This document shows, piece after piece, positions 42,502-50,120 of a DNA stretch of 64,000 nt; position 1 is the first letter of the stretch; every line of letters begins with the position of its first letter. The stretch comes from Microbacterium sp. Marseille-Q6648 (GTDB lineage: Bacteria > Actinomycetota > Actinomycetes > Actinomycetales > Microbacteriaceae), in contig NZ_CALPBZ010000003.1 in assembly GCF_943181415.1 (NCBI RefSeq), forward strand, positions 62,001-126,000, given 5' to 3'. Made by a program: the position numbers and the translations under genes. A model generated the notes under the pieces. The model did no database searches, was not told the origin of the DNA, and saw nothing but the letters and a program-made list of their open reading frames with translations.

Positions 42502-43872
42502 ATGACAGTCAACGGGTATTCCCCCGCACGCGCACACGACTCGCGCCCGGCGTGGCGTGCGCCGCGCGCGGAGCGTCCGGTGCACGCCACCGTGACCGTC
42601 CCCGGCTCGAAGTCGCTCACGAATCGCGAGCTGATCCTGGCGGCGCTGGCCGACGGTCCGAGCCGGCTGACCGCTCCCCTCCACTCCGACGATTCCGCGC
42701 GGATGCTGGCCGCCCTGAAGGCACTGGGCGTCGAGATCACCCGCGAACCCGGCTCCGGCCCGTTCGGCGACGACCTCCACATCACCCCGCACTTCCCGCT
42801 CCGCGGCTCGACCGAGGTCGACTGCGGTCAGGCCGGAACGGTCATGCGCTTCGTCGCCGCCCTGGGCGGCTTCGCCGCGGGCGATGTGACCCTGACCGCT
42901 CACGAGAGCGCCCTGCACCGCCCCATGGGTGCGATGATCTCGGCGCTGCGGGATGTCGGTGTCGACATCGACGACGGCGGGCACTGGTCGCTGCCGTTCA
43001 CGGTGCGCGGGCACGGTCATGTCCGTGGCGGCGAGGTCACGATCGACGCCAGCGCGTCGAGCCAGTTCGTCTCCGGCCTCCTCCTCGCGGCACCGCGCTT
43101 CGACGTGGGGCTGCACCTGGTGCACCGGGGCGCACGACTGCCCAGCATGCCGCACATCGACATGACCGTCGAGGCCCTCGCCCACCGGGGCGTGCACGTG
43201 GAGCGGCCGCGGGTCGGGGAATGGATCGTCCCGGCCGGGCCCCTCCGAGGCAAGGACGTCGCGATCGAACCCGATCTGTCCAACGCCGCGCCGTTCCTGG
43301 CGGCGGCCATGGTCACCGGCGGCGCCGTGACCGTGACAGGCTGGCCGGCCCGCTCGACCCAGCCGGGGGCGATGCTCAGCGACATCCTCTCGCTCATGGG
43401 CGCCAAGGTCTCCCGGCGCGGCGGCGCCCTCACCGTCACGGCGGGTTCCGGCATCCACGGGGTGGATCTCGATCTCTCGGCGGCGGGCGAGCTCACGCCG
43501 ACGATCTTCGCGCTGGCCGCTCTGGCGGACGCCCCGACCACGCTCTACGGCATCGGTCACATCCGCGGTCACGAGACCGACCGGATCGCCGCGCTCGCGG
43601 GCGAGCTGCGGCGTCTGGGCGGCGAGGCGCACGAGCTCGAGGACGGCATCCGGATCGTTCCCCGCGACCTGAGCGGCGGACTCTGGCGCGCCCACCACGA
43701 TCACCGCATGGCCACCACCGGGGCGCTGCTCGGACTCGTCGTCCCGGACATCCTCGTCGACGACATCGGCACGACCGCCAAGACGATGCCCGAGTTCCCC
43801 CAGCTGTGGCAGGCCATGCTCGACGGCTCCCCCGAACACGGCCCGGCGCCGGAGGCCCTGCACGCATCGTGA
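42502..43872 (+). CDS. aroA: 3-phosphoshikimate 1-carboxyvinyltransferase (EPSP synthase)
   Basis: 456 residues. Catalyses the sixth step of the shikimate pathway, joining phosphoenolpyruvate to shikimate-3-phosphate. Two-lobed fold: VTVPGSKSLTNRELILAALA (Lys37), the PEP-site loop CGQAGTVMRFV (with Phe instead of the Pro of E. coli; normal in Actinobacteria), LSNAAPFLAAAMVTGG, GIGHIRGHETDRIAALAGEL and HHDHRMATTGALLGL. Its stop overlaps the rsgA GTG (GTGA). Confidence 0.96.
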   Translation: MTVNGYSPARAHDSRPAWRAPRAERPVHATVTVPGSKSLTNRELILAALADGPSRLTAPLHSDDSARMLAALKALGVEITREPGSGPFGDDLHITPHFPLRGSTEVDCGQAGTVMRFVAALGGFAAGDVTLTAHESALHRPMGAMISALRDVGVDIDDGGHWSLPFTVRGHGHVRGGEVTIDASASSQFVSGLLLAAPRFDVGLHLVHRGARLPSMPHIDMTVEALAHRGVHVERPRVGEWIVPAGPLRGKDVAIEPDLSNAAPFLAAAMVTGGAVTVTGWPARSTQPGAMLSDILSLMGAKVSRRGGALTVTAGSGIHGVDLDLSAAGELTPTIFALAALADAPTTLYGIGHIRGHETDRIAALAGELRRLGGEAHELEDGIRIVPRDLSGGLWRAHHDHRMATTGALLGLVVPDILVDDIGTTAKTMPEFPQLWQAMLDGSPEHGPAPEALHAS

Positions 43873-44936
43873 GCTGGCTCGACGATCTGGACGACGACGA
43901 CGAACCCGAGTTCGACGAGGCCGACGTGCGGGTGAGACCCAATCCGAAGGCGAACCGCCCGCGCACCAAGCGGCGCCCCGCACACGCCGACGCCCGCACG
44001 GCCCGCGTCCTGGGCGTGGACCGCGGCCGCTACACCGTGCTGGTCGACGAGGACGGCCCCGACGAGCACTCGGTGCTGGCGGTCCGTGCGAGAGAGCTGC
44101 GGAAGATGCCCATCGTGACGGGCGACCGGGCCCGCGTCGTCGGCGACTCCTCCGGCGACCAGGGCACCCTCGCTCGACTTATCGGCATCGAGGATCGCAC
44201 GTCGCTGCTGCGCCGCAGCGCCGACGACACCGATCAGGTCGAGCGCATCGTCGTCGCCAACGCCGATCAGATGCTCGTGGTCGTCGCCGCTGCGGACCCC
44301 GAGCCGAGGGCGCGGCTCGTCGACCGCTATCTCATCGCCGCCCTGGATGCCGGCATCCGCCCCCTCCTCGTGGTGACCAAGACCGACCTCGCCGACCCGG
44401 CACGCTTCCTCACCCACTTCGAGGGCCTCGATCTCCAGGTGTTCACCAGTGCCCGCGAAGACATGCCCGTCGATCGCATCGGCGCCGCCCTGGTCGGTCA
44501 CTCCACCGTCTTCGTCGGCCACTCCGGCGTCGGCAAGTCCACCCTCGTCAACGCCCTCGTCCCGAGCGCGCAGCGCGCGACAGGCCACGTCAACGTCGTC
44601 ACGGGCCGCGGGCGCCACACGTCCAGCTCGACGGTTTCGCTGCGCTACCACGGTCACGGGGGCCGCGGATGGGTGATCGACACGCCCGGCGTGCGCTCGT
44701 TCGGTCTCGGTCACGTCGACCCGGCGAACATCCTTCGCGCGTACACGGACCTCGCCGAGATCGCCGAGGAGTGCCCGCGCGGCTGCACGCACCTGCCGGA
44801 CGCGCCGGACTGCGCGATCGCCGACGCACTCCAGCAGGGGCGCCTGGGCCCGCGCGGAGCCGAGCGGCTGGACTCGCTCCAGCGACTGCTCGGGACCTTC
44901 GCCGACCGCCCCGCAACCCGCGGATCGGACACGTGA
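43869..44936 (+). CDS. rsgA: ribosome small-subunit-dependent GTPase A
   Basis: 355 residues. Late 30S assembly GTPase. Circularly permuted G motifs: TKTDL (G4) precedes GHSGVGKSTLVNAL (G1), TSSSTVSLRYH (G2) and DTPGVRSFG (G3). The zinc knuckle CPRGCTHLPDAPDC is near the C terminus. An acidic N-terminal stretch (MSWLDDLDDDDEPEFDEADV) is an actinobacterial feature. The OB domain lies at about 45-110. GTG start overlaps the aroA stop, as in the conserved aroA-rsgA pair. Confidence 0.95.
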   Translation: MSWLDDLDDDDEPEFDEADVRVRPNPKANRPRTKRRPAHADARTARVLGVDRGRYTVLVDEDGPDEHSVLAVRARELRKMPIVTGDRARVVGDSSGDQGTLARLIGIEDRTSLLRRSADDTDQVERIVVANADQMLVVVAAADPEPRARLVDRYLIAALDAGIRPLLVVTKTDLADPARFLTHFEGLDLQVFTSAREDMPVDRIGAALVGHSTVFVGHSGVGKSTLVNALVPSAQRATGHVNVVTGRGRHTSSSTVSLRYHGHGGRGWVIDTPGVRSFGLGHVDPANILRAYTDLAEIAEECPRGCTHLPDAPDCAIADALQQGRLGPRGAERLDSLQRLLGTFADRPATRGSDT

Positions 44937-44944
44937 CCGGCCGT

Positions 44945-44950
44945 TAGGGT
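44945..44950 (+). promoter_or_regulatory. -10 box TAGGGT of bcp
   Basis: Spacer GGTCGG (6 nt), ATG 44957, no ribosome binding site. Confidence 0.6.
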
Positions 44951-44956
44951 GGTCGG

Positions 44957-45433
44957 ATGAGCGATGTGAAACTCGAGCCCGGCGACACCGCCCCCGCCTT
45001 CTCTCTGCGCAACCAGGACGATCAGCTCGTCGAGCTGTCGTCGTTGCGCGGACGGAACGTCATCGTCTTCTTCTACCCTGCGGCGATGACCCCGGGGTGC
45101 ACGACCGAAGCGTGCGACTTCCGGGACAGCCTCGCCCCGCTGCAGTCCGCCGGGTACGAGGTCGTCGGCATCTCGCGAGACGACACCGCGAAGCTGCGCG
45201 AGTTCCGCGAGCGCGACGCGCTCACCTACGACCTGCTGAGCGACCCCGACCACGCCGTCCACGACGCGTACGGCGCGTGGGGCGAGAAGACCAACTACGG
45301 CAAGGTGGTCGAGGGCGTCCTGCGTTCGACCTTCGTCATCGACGGTGACGGCCGCGTGGCCCACGCGCTGTACAACGTCAAGGCCACCGGGCACGTCGCG
45401 CGCATCCGCAAGCTCGTCGGACTGGACGCCTGA
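44957..45433 (+). CDS. bcp: thioredoxin-dependent peroxiredoxin, Bcp/PrxQ type
   Basis: 158 residues. Reduces hydrogen and organic peroxides. The peroxidatic Cys48 lies in YPAAMTPGCTTEACDFRD and the resolving Cys53 five residues later, the PrxQ pattern. GVLRSTFVIDGDGRVAHALYNVKATGHVARI is the C-terminal half. It is encoded next to the aroA-rsgA pair and about 2.5 kb from sigR-rsrA, which fits an oxidative-stress neighbourhood. Confidence 0.95.
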   Translation: MSDVKLEPGDTAPAFSLRNQDDQLVELSSLRGRNVIVFFYPAAMTPGCTTEACDFRDSLAPLQSAGYEVVGISRDDTAKLREFRERDALTYDLLSDPDHAVHDAYGAWGEKTNYGKVVEGVLRSTFVIDGDGRVAHALYNVKATGHVARIRKLVGLDA

Positions 45434-45440
45434 CGCGGGC

Positions 45441-45839
45441 TCAGCCGTCGGCGCTTGGGCGCTCGCGCGCCGGAGCGGCACGTCGGACGGCGAGCACCAG
45501 CAGAGCCAGGACGACGAGGGCGGGCACGGCGAGGGCCACCGCTGTCGTCGGGGCCGCGTAGGCGCCTGTCGCAGCCCCGAGCGCGACCGCCAGGATCAGC
45601 AGCTGCGTCACGATCCCGCCCGATCTCCCCCACGAGAGTCCGCGCCACACCGCGACAGCGAAGGCGAGGATCGCCACCCCTCCCAGGGCGGTGAGCACGA
45701 GCAACGCGATCGCGCTGCTGAGCGACCCGGTGTCACCGGCCGCCAGCGCGGCGATCTCCCACGCCGCCAGTCCCAGCACTCCCAGGCCTTCGGCGGCGAG
45801 GAGCACCGCTGCCAGCCGGCTGACGACATCCGTGGCCAT
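45441..45839 (-). CDS. small membrane protein, four predicted helices
   Basis: 132 residues, unknown function. Hydrophobic segments at about 5-32, 40-66, 74-92 and 97-117, with a basic C terminus (VRRAAPARERPSADG). No motif recognised. It resembles proteins annotated only as hypothetical membrane proteins in related bacteria. The ATG at 45839 is used. Convergent with bcp (7 nt between stops) and divergent from whiB1 with a 240-nt gap. Confidence 0.65.
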   Translation of the reverse strand: MATDVVSRLAAVLLAAEGLGVLGLAAWEIAALAAGDTGSLSSAIALLVLTALGGVAILAFAVAVWRGLSWGRSGGIVTQLLILAVALGAATGAYAAPTTAVALAVPALVVLALLVLAVRRAAPARERPSADG

Positions 45840-45930
45840 CGATCACCGATCCCTTTCGTTCCAGGCCCGATCGCGTCTCGGCGCGGGGGCGGAAGCACGC
45901 GAATCCCGCACGCGAGTGGCGATTCGCCCT

Positions 45931-45959
45931 TGATCCAGGTAAACGGCTGTGGGACGATG
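45931..45959 (+). promoter_or_regulatory. candidate whiB1 promoter (TTGATC-17-GACGAT)
   Basis: -35 TTGATC at 45931-45936 and -10 GACGAT at 45954-45959 with 17-nt spacing. The leader would be about 115 nt, ending in AAGGAG before the ATG at 46080. An 8-bp inverted repeat, CTGTGGGA (45948-45955) with TCCCACAG (45975-45982), straddles the likely transcription start. Confidence 0.45.
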
Positions 45960-46079
45960 GGTGAAGCCGTGTGCTCCCACAGTGCCGTGGGGCGAGCAGA
46001 AGCTCGCACATCCCACCAGGGTATCGGACCCGAACCGGGCCCTCGACACTCGATCATCATCGTCACAAGGAGCATCACC

Positions 46080-46328
46080 ATGGATTGGCGCGACAAGGCA
46101 GCCTGCCTGACCGTCGACCCGGAACTCTTCTTCCCCGTGGGGAATACAGGGCCGGCCGTCGACCAGATCGAGAAGGCGAAGGCCGTGTGCGCCACGTGCA
46201 CCGTCACCGAGGTCTGCTTGCAGTACGCCCTGGAGTCCGGTCAGGATTCGGGCGTGTGGGGCGGCCTGTCCGAGGACGAGCGCCGCGCGCTCAAGCGTCG
46301 CGCAGCCCGCGCACGCCGCGCTTCCTGA
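46080..46328 (+). CDS. whiB1: WhiB1-like iron-sulfur transcriptional regulator
   Basis: 82 residues. The four cysteines (C9, C37, C40, C46) would bind a [4Fe-4S] cluster, and GVWGG (58-62) with EDERRALKRRAARARR form the turn and DNA-binding tail. MDWRDKAACLTVDPELFFPVGNTGPA matches WhiB1 closely over most of its length. WhiB1 of M. tuberculosis is essential and nitric-oxide-sensitive, acting with the primary sigma factor. Gene context (next to pdtaS) also matches. RBS AAGGAG. Confidence 0.95.
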   Translation: MDWRDKAACLTVDPELFFPVGNTGPAVDQIEKAKAVCATCTVTEVCLQYALESGQDSGVWGGLSEDERRALKRRAARARRAS

Positions 46329-46339
46329 GCATCGCCGAC

Positions 46340-46391
46340 GAAGCCTGAGCGGATGCCGGGGCCCGAGGCCCCGTCGATCCGCTCAGGCTTC
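46340..46391. terminator. bidirectional terminator between whiB1 and pdtaS
   Basis: GAAGCCTGAGCGGAT (46340-46354) pairs with ATCCGCTCAGGCTTC (46377-46391) over 15 bp. An inner GGGGCC/GGCCCC stem is nested inside. The pdtaS stop codon (46383-46385) lies within the right arm. Confidence 0.75.
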
Positions 46392-47870
46392 TCCGCGTCC
46401 GATGTAGCGCATCGGGATCTCGATCGTCACTTCTGTTCCGCTGCCCATGATGGTGTGCCAGTCGATGGTGCCGCCCAGTTCACCCTGGATGAGCGTCCGG
46501 ACGATCTGGGTGCCCAGGCCCCGGCCCACCTGCCCTTCGGGCAGACCCGAGCCGGTGTCGCGCACGCGCACCTCGAGGCGCTCGTCGGAGCGGTCGGCGA
46601 CGATCTCGACGTCCCCCTCCTGACCCGCCAGGCCGTGTTCGACGGCATTGGTGACGAGTTCGGTCAGGGCGAGCGCGAGAGGCGTCGCGTACTCGCTCGG
46701 GAGGGTGCCGAAGCGCCCGGTCGAGCGCGTTCGCGCGCGGGTGTTGGGAGCGGCCGCGACCTCGGCGACGAGCTTGAGCACGCGGGCGAAGACGTCGTCG
46801 AAGTCGACGTTCTGCGCCAGTCCCTCCGACAGGGTGTCGTGGACGACGGCGATGGCCGACACGCGTCGCATCGCCTGGGTCAGCGCCTCACGCGCCTCGT
46901 CGGAGTGGGAGCGCCGCGCCTGGATGCGCAGCAGCGACGCCACCGTCTGCAGATTGTTCTTGACGCGATGGTGGATCTCGCGGATCGTGGCGTCCTTGGT
47001 GATGAGCTCCTGCTCCTGATGGCGGATCTCCGTCACGTCGCGGCAGAGCACGAGCGCACCGATGCGGCGACCGTGATCGCGCAGGGGGATGGTGCGCAGC
47101 GACACCGTGACGCCGCGGGACTCCAGATCGGCCCGCCAGGGCGCACGTCCGGTGACGACGACGGGAAGCGACTCGTCGAACTGGCGTTTGACGGGGAGGA
47201 TCGAGGTCACCACCTCGACCAGGGACTCCCCCTCGAGCTCGTCCTCGAATCCCAGGCGGTTGAACGCCGAGAGCGCGTTGGGGCTGGCGAACGTCGCCAC
47301 GCCGTCGACGTCCAGCCGGATGAGACCGTCCGACGCGCGCGGCGCACCCCTTCGAGGAGACGTCGGTGCGGTCATGTCCGGGAACTCCCCCGACGCCATC
47401 ATCGCGAACAGATCGTCGGCGCACTCGTTGAAGGTCGTCTGCTGACGGGAGGGGATGCGGGCCTCGCCGAGATTGGTGTGACGGGTCACGACACCGATCG
47501 TCTGGGAGGCCTCGCCGTTGCCGGATCGGACGATCGGCACCGCGCGCACCCGAGTGGGGGTCTCTTCGAACCAGTCCGGCGACGCCGAGTCCACGATGCG
47601 GGCCGACATGAACGCGTCCCGCACCTGGGTCCGCCACTGCGGACGCACCCGATCGCCGACGATGTCGCGATAGAACAGCGTGGCGGCGCCGCTGGGCCGG
47701 GTGTGTGCGATCGCGATGAAGGAGTCGTCCTCCGTCGGCACCCAGATGACGATGTCGGCGAAGGCCAGATCGGCCAGGAGCTGGCCGTCCCCCGCGAGGC
47801 GGTGGAGCCATTCCACATCGGCCGCGCTGGAGCGGCCCTGGGCGTAGACGAGATCGCTGAGGGTCGACAC
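46383..47870 (-). CDS. pdtaS: sensor histidine kinase PdtaS (HisKA_2 family)
   Basis: 495 residues, soluble. A GAF domain (about 30-150) and PAS domain (about 185-290) precede the HisKA_2 dimerisation helix IREIHHRVKNNLQTVASLLRIQARR with the phosphorylated His, then an HATPase_c domain (ALTELVTNAVEHG, VRDTGSGLPEG, GLGTQIVRTLIQGEL). In mycobacteria PdtaS signals to the RNA-binding antiterminator PdtaR, which is encoded elsewhere. GTG start at 47870, six nt after TAGCCT. Confidence 0.94.
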   Translation of the reverse strand: MSTLSDLVYAQGRSSAADVEWLHRLAGDGQLLADLAFADIVIWVPTEDDSFIAIAHTRPSGAATLFYRDIVGDRVRPQWRTQVRDAFMSARIVDSASPDWFEETPTRVRAVPIVRSGNGEASQTIGVVTRHTNLGEARIPSRQQTTFNECADDLFAMMASGEFPDMTAPTSPRRGAPRASDGLIRLDVDGVATFASPNALSAFNRLGFEDELEGESLVEVVTSILPVKRQFDESLPVVVTGRAPWRADLESRGVTVSLRTIPLRDHGRRIGALVLCRDVTEIRHQEQELITKDATIREIHHRVKNNLQTVASLLRIQARRSHSDEAREALTQAMRRVSAIAVVHDTLSEGLAQNVDFDDVFARVLKLVAEVAAAPNTRARTRSTGRFGTLPSEYATPLALALTELVTNAVEHGLAGQEGDVEIVADRSDERLEVRVRDTGSGLPEGQVGRGLGTQIVRTLIQGELGGTIDWHTIMGSGTEVTIEIPMRYIGRGEA

Positions 47871-47876
47871 CCGTCA

Positions 47877-47882
47877 AGGCTA
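47877..47882 (-). promoter_or_regulatory. -10 box TAGCCT of pdtaS, overlapping the upstream stop codon
   Basis: Spacer TGACGG (6 nt), GTG 47870. The TAG is the stop codon of the CpaE-like gene (47880-47882). Confidence 0.6.
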
Positions 47883-49100
47883 GCGGCGTGACGGGACGGG
47901 AACGACCGCGTCGCCGACGAACCGCCGCACCGCGGTCGTCAGCGCGGACCGCGGTGCGACGTCCGCGACCGGGCGGGCCGCCAGCAGCGCGGCGTCCACG
48001 GCCCGCAGATCGTGGGGCACGAACCAGACGTCCTCGATCCCCCCGAACCGGTCGAGCGTGCGTCGGATCTGGCCGCGTGCGTCGATGCCCAGGGAGCCGG
48101 GACGGAGCGAGTTGGCCACGACCGCCACGGGGGTGGAGCCGATGGTCGCACGAAGCTCGGGGTAGGCGCGCAGGAACCTGCTCACCCCGAGCGGGTCCGC
48201 CCGCACGACGGCGACCACGAGCTCCGCCGAGCGCAGGGCGGCCAGCGTCGCGGCGTTGCGTCGCGGACCGGCGAGGTCGCTGACGATCTCCTCATCCCGT
48301 TCGAGGGATGCCGCCACGTCGACGACGGTGTAGTCGACCCACTCCCGGCACACCTCGAGCGCCGCTCCGACGCGGGCGTCGGAGAGCTCGGGCCACCGCG
48401 ACGGGCGGTTGAGACCGGTCAGCACGTCCACACCGGTGCGGGCCAGCGGCAGGCTGATGCGGTGGAGCTCGCGCACGTCCAGGCCGCCGAGTTCGGCCTG
48501 CCGGCAGGCGGCGGCGAAGCCCGGCCCCTCGTCGGGGAGCCCGAGCGCCAGCGCGATCGACGGCGCGTGCGTGTCGGCATCGACGAGTCCGACGTGGCGT
48601 CCGCCTCGGGCCAGCTCCACGGCGAGCTCGACGGCGACGGTGGAACGGCCGGGCGAGCCCTGCGCGCCCCACACCGCGATCGTGCGCGGGCCGAGACCCT
48701 CGGGCGCGAGCGGTGCGGCCATCGGGCGGGGCGGCTCGGCGAGTACTTCCACGATGCGCCAGGGCTCGGTTCCGTCGGCCAGCGGCCGCTCGAGCCCGAA
48801 CGACGCCGCCAGGCGCACGTCCTCGGGCGTCGACGCCCACGGCACGATGCGCGCACCCGCTCGGTCGCACAGCGCCACAGCGGACGCCGTGAGCGACGAC
48901 CGCGAGACCCCGAGGACGACGGCATCGCTCTCGATCAGCGCACGCACCACGAGGTCGGCGTCGTCTCCCGGCACGTCGTCCGCTGCCGCGGCGGCGATCG
49001 CGTCCGGGGCGATGACCGCGGGCACGACGACACCCTCGCGCTCGAGACCGGCCGCGACGGACGTCGCACGTGCGCCCTCCAGTGCGACGACGACGTTCAT
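47880..49100 (-). CDS. CpaE/TadZ-like ParA-family P-loop ATPase
   Basis: 406 residues. The N-terminal 130 residues resemble a receiver-like domain without obvious phosphorylation aspartate, as in CpaE/TadZ. The MinD/ParA ATPase starts at about 143 with WGAQGSPGRSTVAVELAVELA, where Walker A is SPGRST rather than KGGVGKT (the deviant signature lysine is replaced). LVDADTHAPSIALALG, VDYTVVDVAASLERDEE and VAVVRADPLGVSRFLRAY follow. CpaE localises pilus or secretion machinery, but no flp, cpaF or tad genes adjoin. ATGA overlap with the SAF gene upstream. Confidence 0.8.
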   Translation of the reverse strand: MNVVVALEGARATSVAAGLEREGVVVPAVIAPDAIAAAAADDVPGDDADLVVRALIESDAVVLGVSRSSLTASAVALCDRAGARIVPWASTPEDVRLAASFGLERPLADGTEPWRIVEVLAEPPRPMAAPLAPEGLGPRTIAVWGAQGSPGRSTVAVELAVELARGGRHVGLVDADTHAPSIALALGLPDEGPGFAAACRQAELGGLDVRELHRISLPLARTGVDVLTGLNRPSRWPELSDARVGAALEVCREWVDYTVVDVAASLERDEEIVSDLAGPRRNAATLAALRSAELVVAVVRADPLGVSRFLRAYPELRATIGSTPVAVVANSLRPGSLGIDARGQIRRTLDRFGGIEDVWFVPHDLRAVDAALLAARPVADVAPRSALTTAVRRFVGDAVVPVPSRR

Positions 49101-49726
49101 CGGCCGGACCCCGCGGCAGGAACCACCGACAGCGCTGAGCCGTCGGCCATGGCCGCCAGCGTCGCGGCGACATCGGCCCGCGGAATGACGATCTCGAGCG
49201 CCGCCGCTCCCCCGCCCATCATCGTGTCGTCGCGCTCCACCGCGACGACCGTCGCGTCTGCGACCAGGATGCGCGGTGCGTCGTACTCGCCGGCTTCGAT
49301 GAGCGGCGCCGACCACACCTCCACCACGGCGCCGGCTCCCACCGACGCCGGCACGTCGATGGAGCTGCGCACGACCAACGTGGTCGTGCGCACCTTGCGA
49401 TCGTCCCCGAGTGCGCTCCGGGCGACGAGCTCCCCGGCCTCGATGGTGCGGGTCGCCACCGCGCCCGACTCCAGCTCATCGGCGGCGAGGTACACCTCGG
49501 CGACGGTCCCGAGCCCGACGTCCACCGTTCGCAGGTCGGCGGCGGTCACGGCCTCGCCCGGGACGATCGTGCGGGAAGCGGCGTAGACCGGCTCGGTCTG
49601 CCGCGATGCGGCGACGACGAGCCACACGCCGGCGACCGACCCGACCACGAGCGCGATGCCGAGGAGGAACCGGAGGTCGCCCCAGAACGGACGGCGGGAG
49701 GAGCGGACGGCGGCGGAGGCGGTCAT
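49097..49726 (-). CDS. SAF-domain protein, CpaB/RcpC-like
   Basis: 209 residues. One N-terminal membrane anchor (LRFLLGIALVVGSVAGVWLVVAASR, about 19-43), then an extracytoplasmic SAF domain with ASRTIVPGEAVTAADLRTVDV and VATRTIEAGELVARSAL, typical of Flp-pilus protein CpaB. The C-terminal beta-part ends at SALSVVPAAGSGR. It forms a coupled pair with the CpaE-like gene. Start at the ATG at 49726 (MTASAAVRSS), six nt after CACCAT. Confidence 0.82.
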   Translation of the reverse strand: MTASAAVRSSRRPFWGDLRFLLGIALVVGSVAGVWLVVAASRQTEPVYAASRTIVPGEAVTAADLRTVDVGLGTVAEVYLAADELESGAVATRTIEAGELVARSALGDDRKVRTTTLVVRSSIDVPASVGAGAVVEVWSAPLIEAGEYDAPRILVADATVVAVERDDTMMGGGAAALEIVIPRADVAATLAAMADGSALSVVPAAGSGR

Positions 49727-49732
49727 GCCACC

Positions 49733-49738
49733 ATGGTG
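49733..49738 (-). promoter_or_regulatory. -10 box CACCAT of the SAF gene
   Basis: Spacer GGTGGC, ATG 49726; identical hexamer to that before the DUF1801 gene. Confidence 0.45.
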
Positions 49739-49765
49739 GCGCACGGCGCGCGAGGCCTCCGTTCG

Positions 49766-49774
49766 TTATCCACA
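49766..49774 (+). promoter_or_regulatory. DnaA box (perfect TTATCCACA)
   Basis: An exact match to the 9-nt DnaA binding consensus in the 100-bp divergent region between the SAF gene and the HTH gene. It is in the same orientation as the copy at 50767-50775. Confidence 0.6.
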
Positions 49775-49813
49775 GCACGCCGCGCGCCCCGCGCGACACC
49801 GCCCACCCGGGTC

Positions 49814-49819
49814 GATAAT
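49814..49819 (+). promoter_or_regulatory. -10 box GATAAT of the HTH gene
   Basis: The closest match to TATAAT in the region; 7 nt before the ATG at 49827. Confidence 0.55.
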
Positions 49820-49826
49820 GGAGTCC

Positions 49827-50108
49827 ATGCCCGATTCCCCGACGTCGGACCTCCGGCTCCTCGCACCCTCCCAGGTGGGTGAGATCCTCGGCGTGAGCGT
49901 CGACGAGGTCATGAGCCTGGTCGGCGAGGGGCGCCTTCGCGGCGTGCGAGTGGGATCCCCGGCATCCTGGCGGGTGGACGAGGCGAGTGTGGCCGACTAC
50001 TTGGACGATCAGGCCGAAGAGGCGCGGCGCATGGCGCTGTGGCGTCAGTCGAACGCCGCCAGCTTCCCGGAGCTGTGGGGCACCGGGGTCGTTCGCCGAC
50101 CCGATTGA
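49827..50108 (+). CDS. helix-turn-helix (excisionase/MerR-like) DNA-binding protein
   Basis: 93 residues. LLAPSQVGEILGVSVDEVMSLVGEGRLRGVRVGSPASWRVDEASVADYLDDQ is the excisionase-type winged HTH. The 40-residue tail (AEEARRMALWRQSNAASFPELWG) is helical. No integrase or phage gene is nearby, and conserved relatives sit in this same chromosomal block, so it is more likely a housekeeping regulator than a mobile-element excisionase. Leaderless start. Confidence 0.85.
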   Translation: MPDSPTSDLRLLAPSQVGEILGVSVDEVMSLVGEGRLRGVRVGSPASWRVDEASVADYLDDQAEEARRMALWRQSNAASFPELWGTGVVRRPD

Positions 50109-50120
50109 CCGATCCTGGTC

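Noticed and set aside
42502-43872. Unusual glyphosate-related change in AroA (Phe for Pro in the PEP loop)
   Set aside because: The same AGTVxRFV loop is normal in actinobacterial EPSP synthases, so it is a lineage feature and says nothing about resistance.
49827-50108. Excisionase of an integrated element
   Set aside because: No integrase, attachment-site repeats or phage genes are visible, and the surrounding genes are conserved housekeeping genes.
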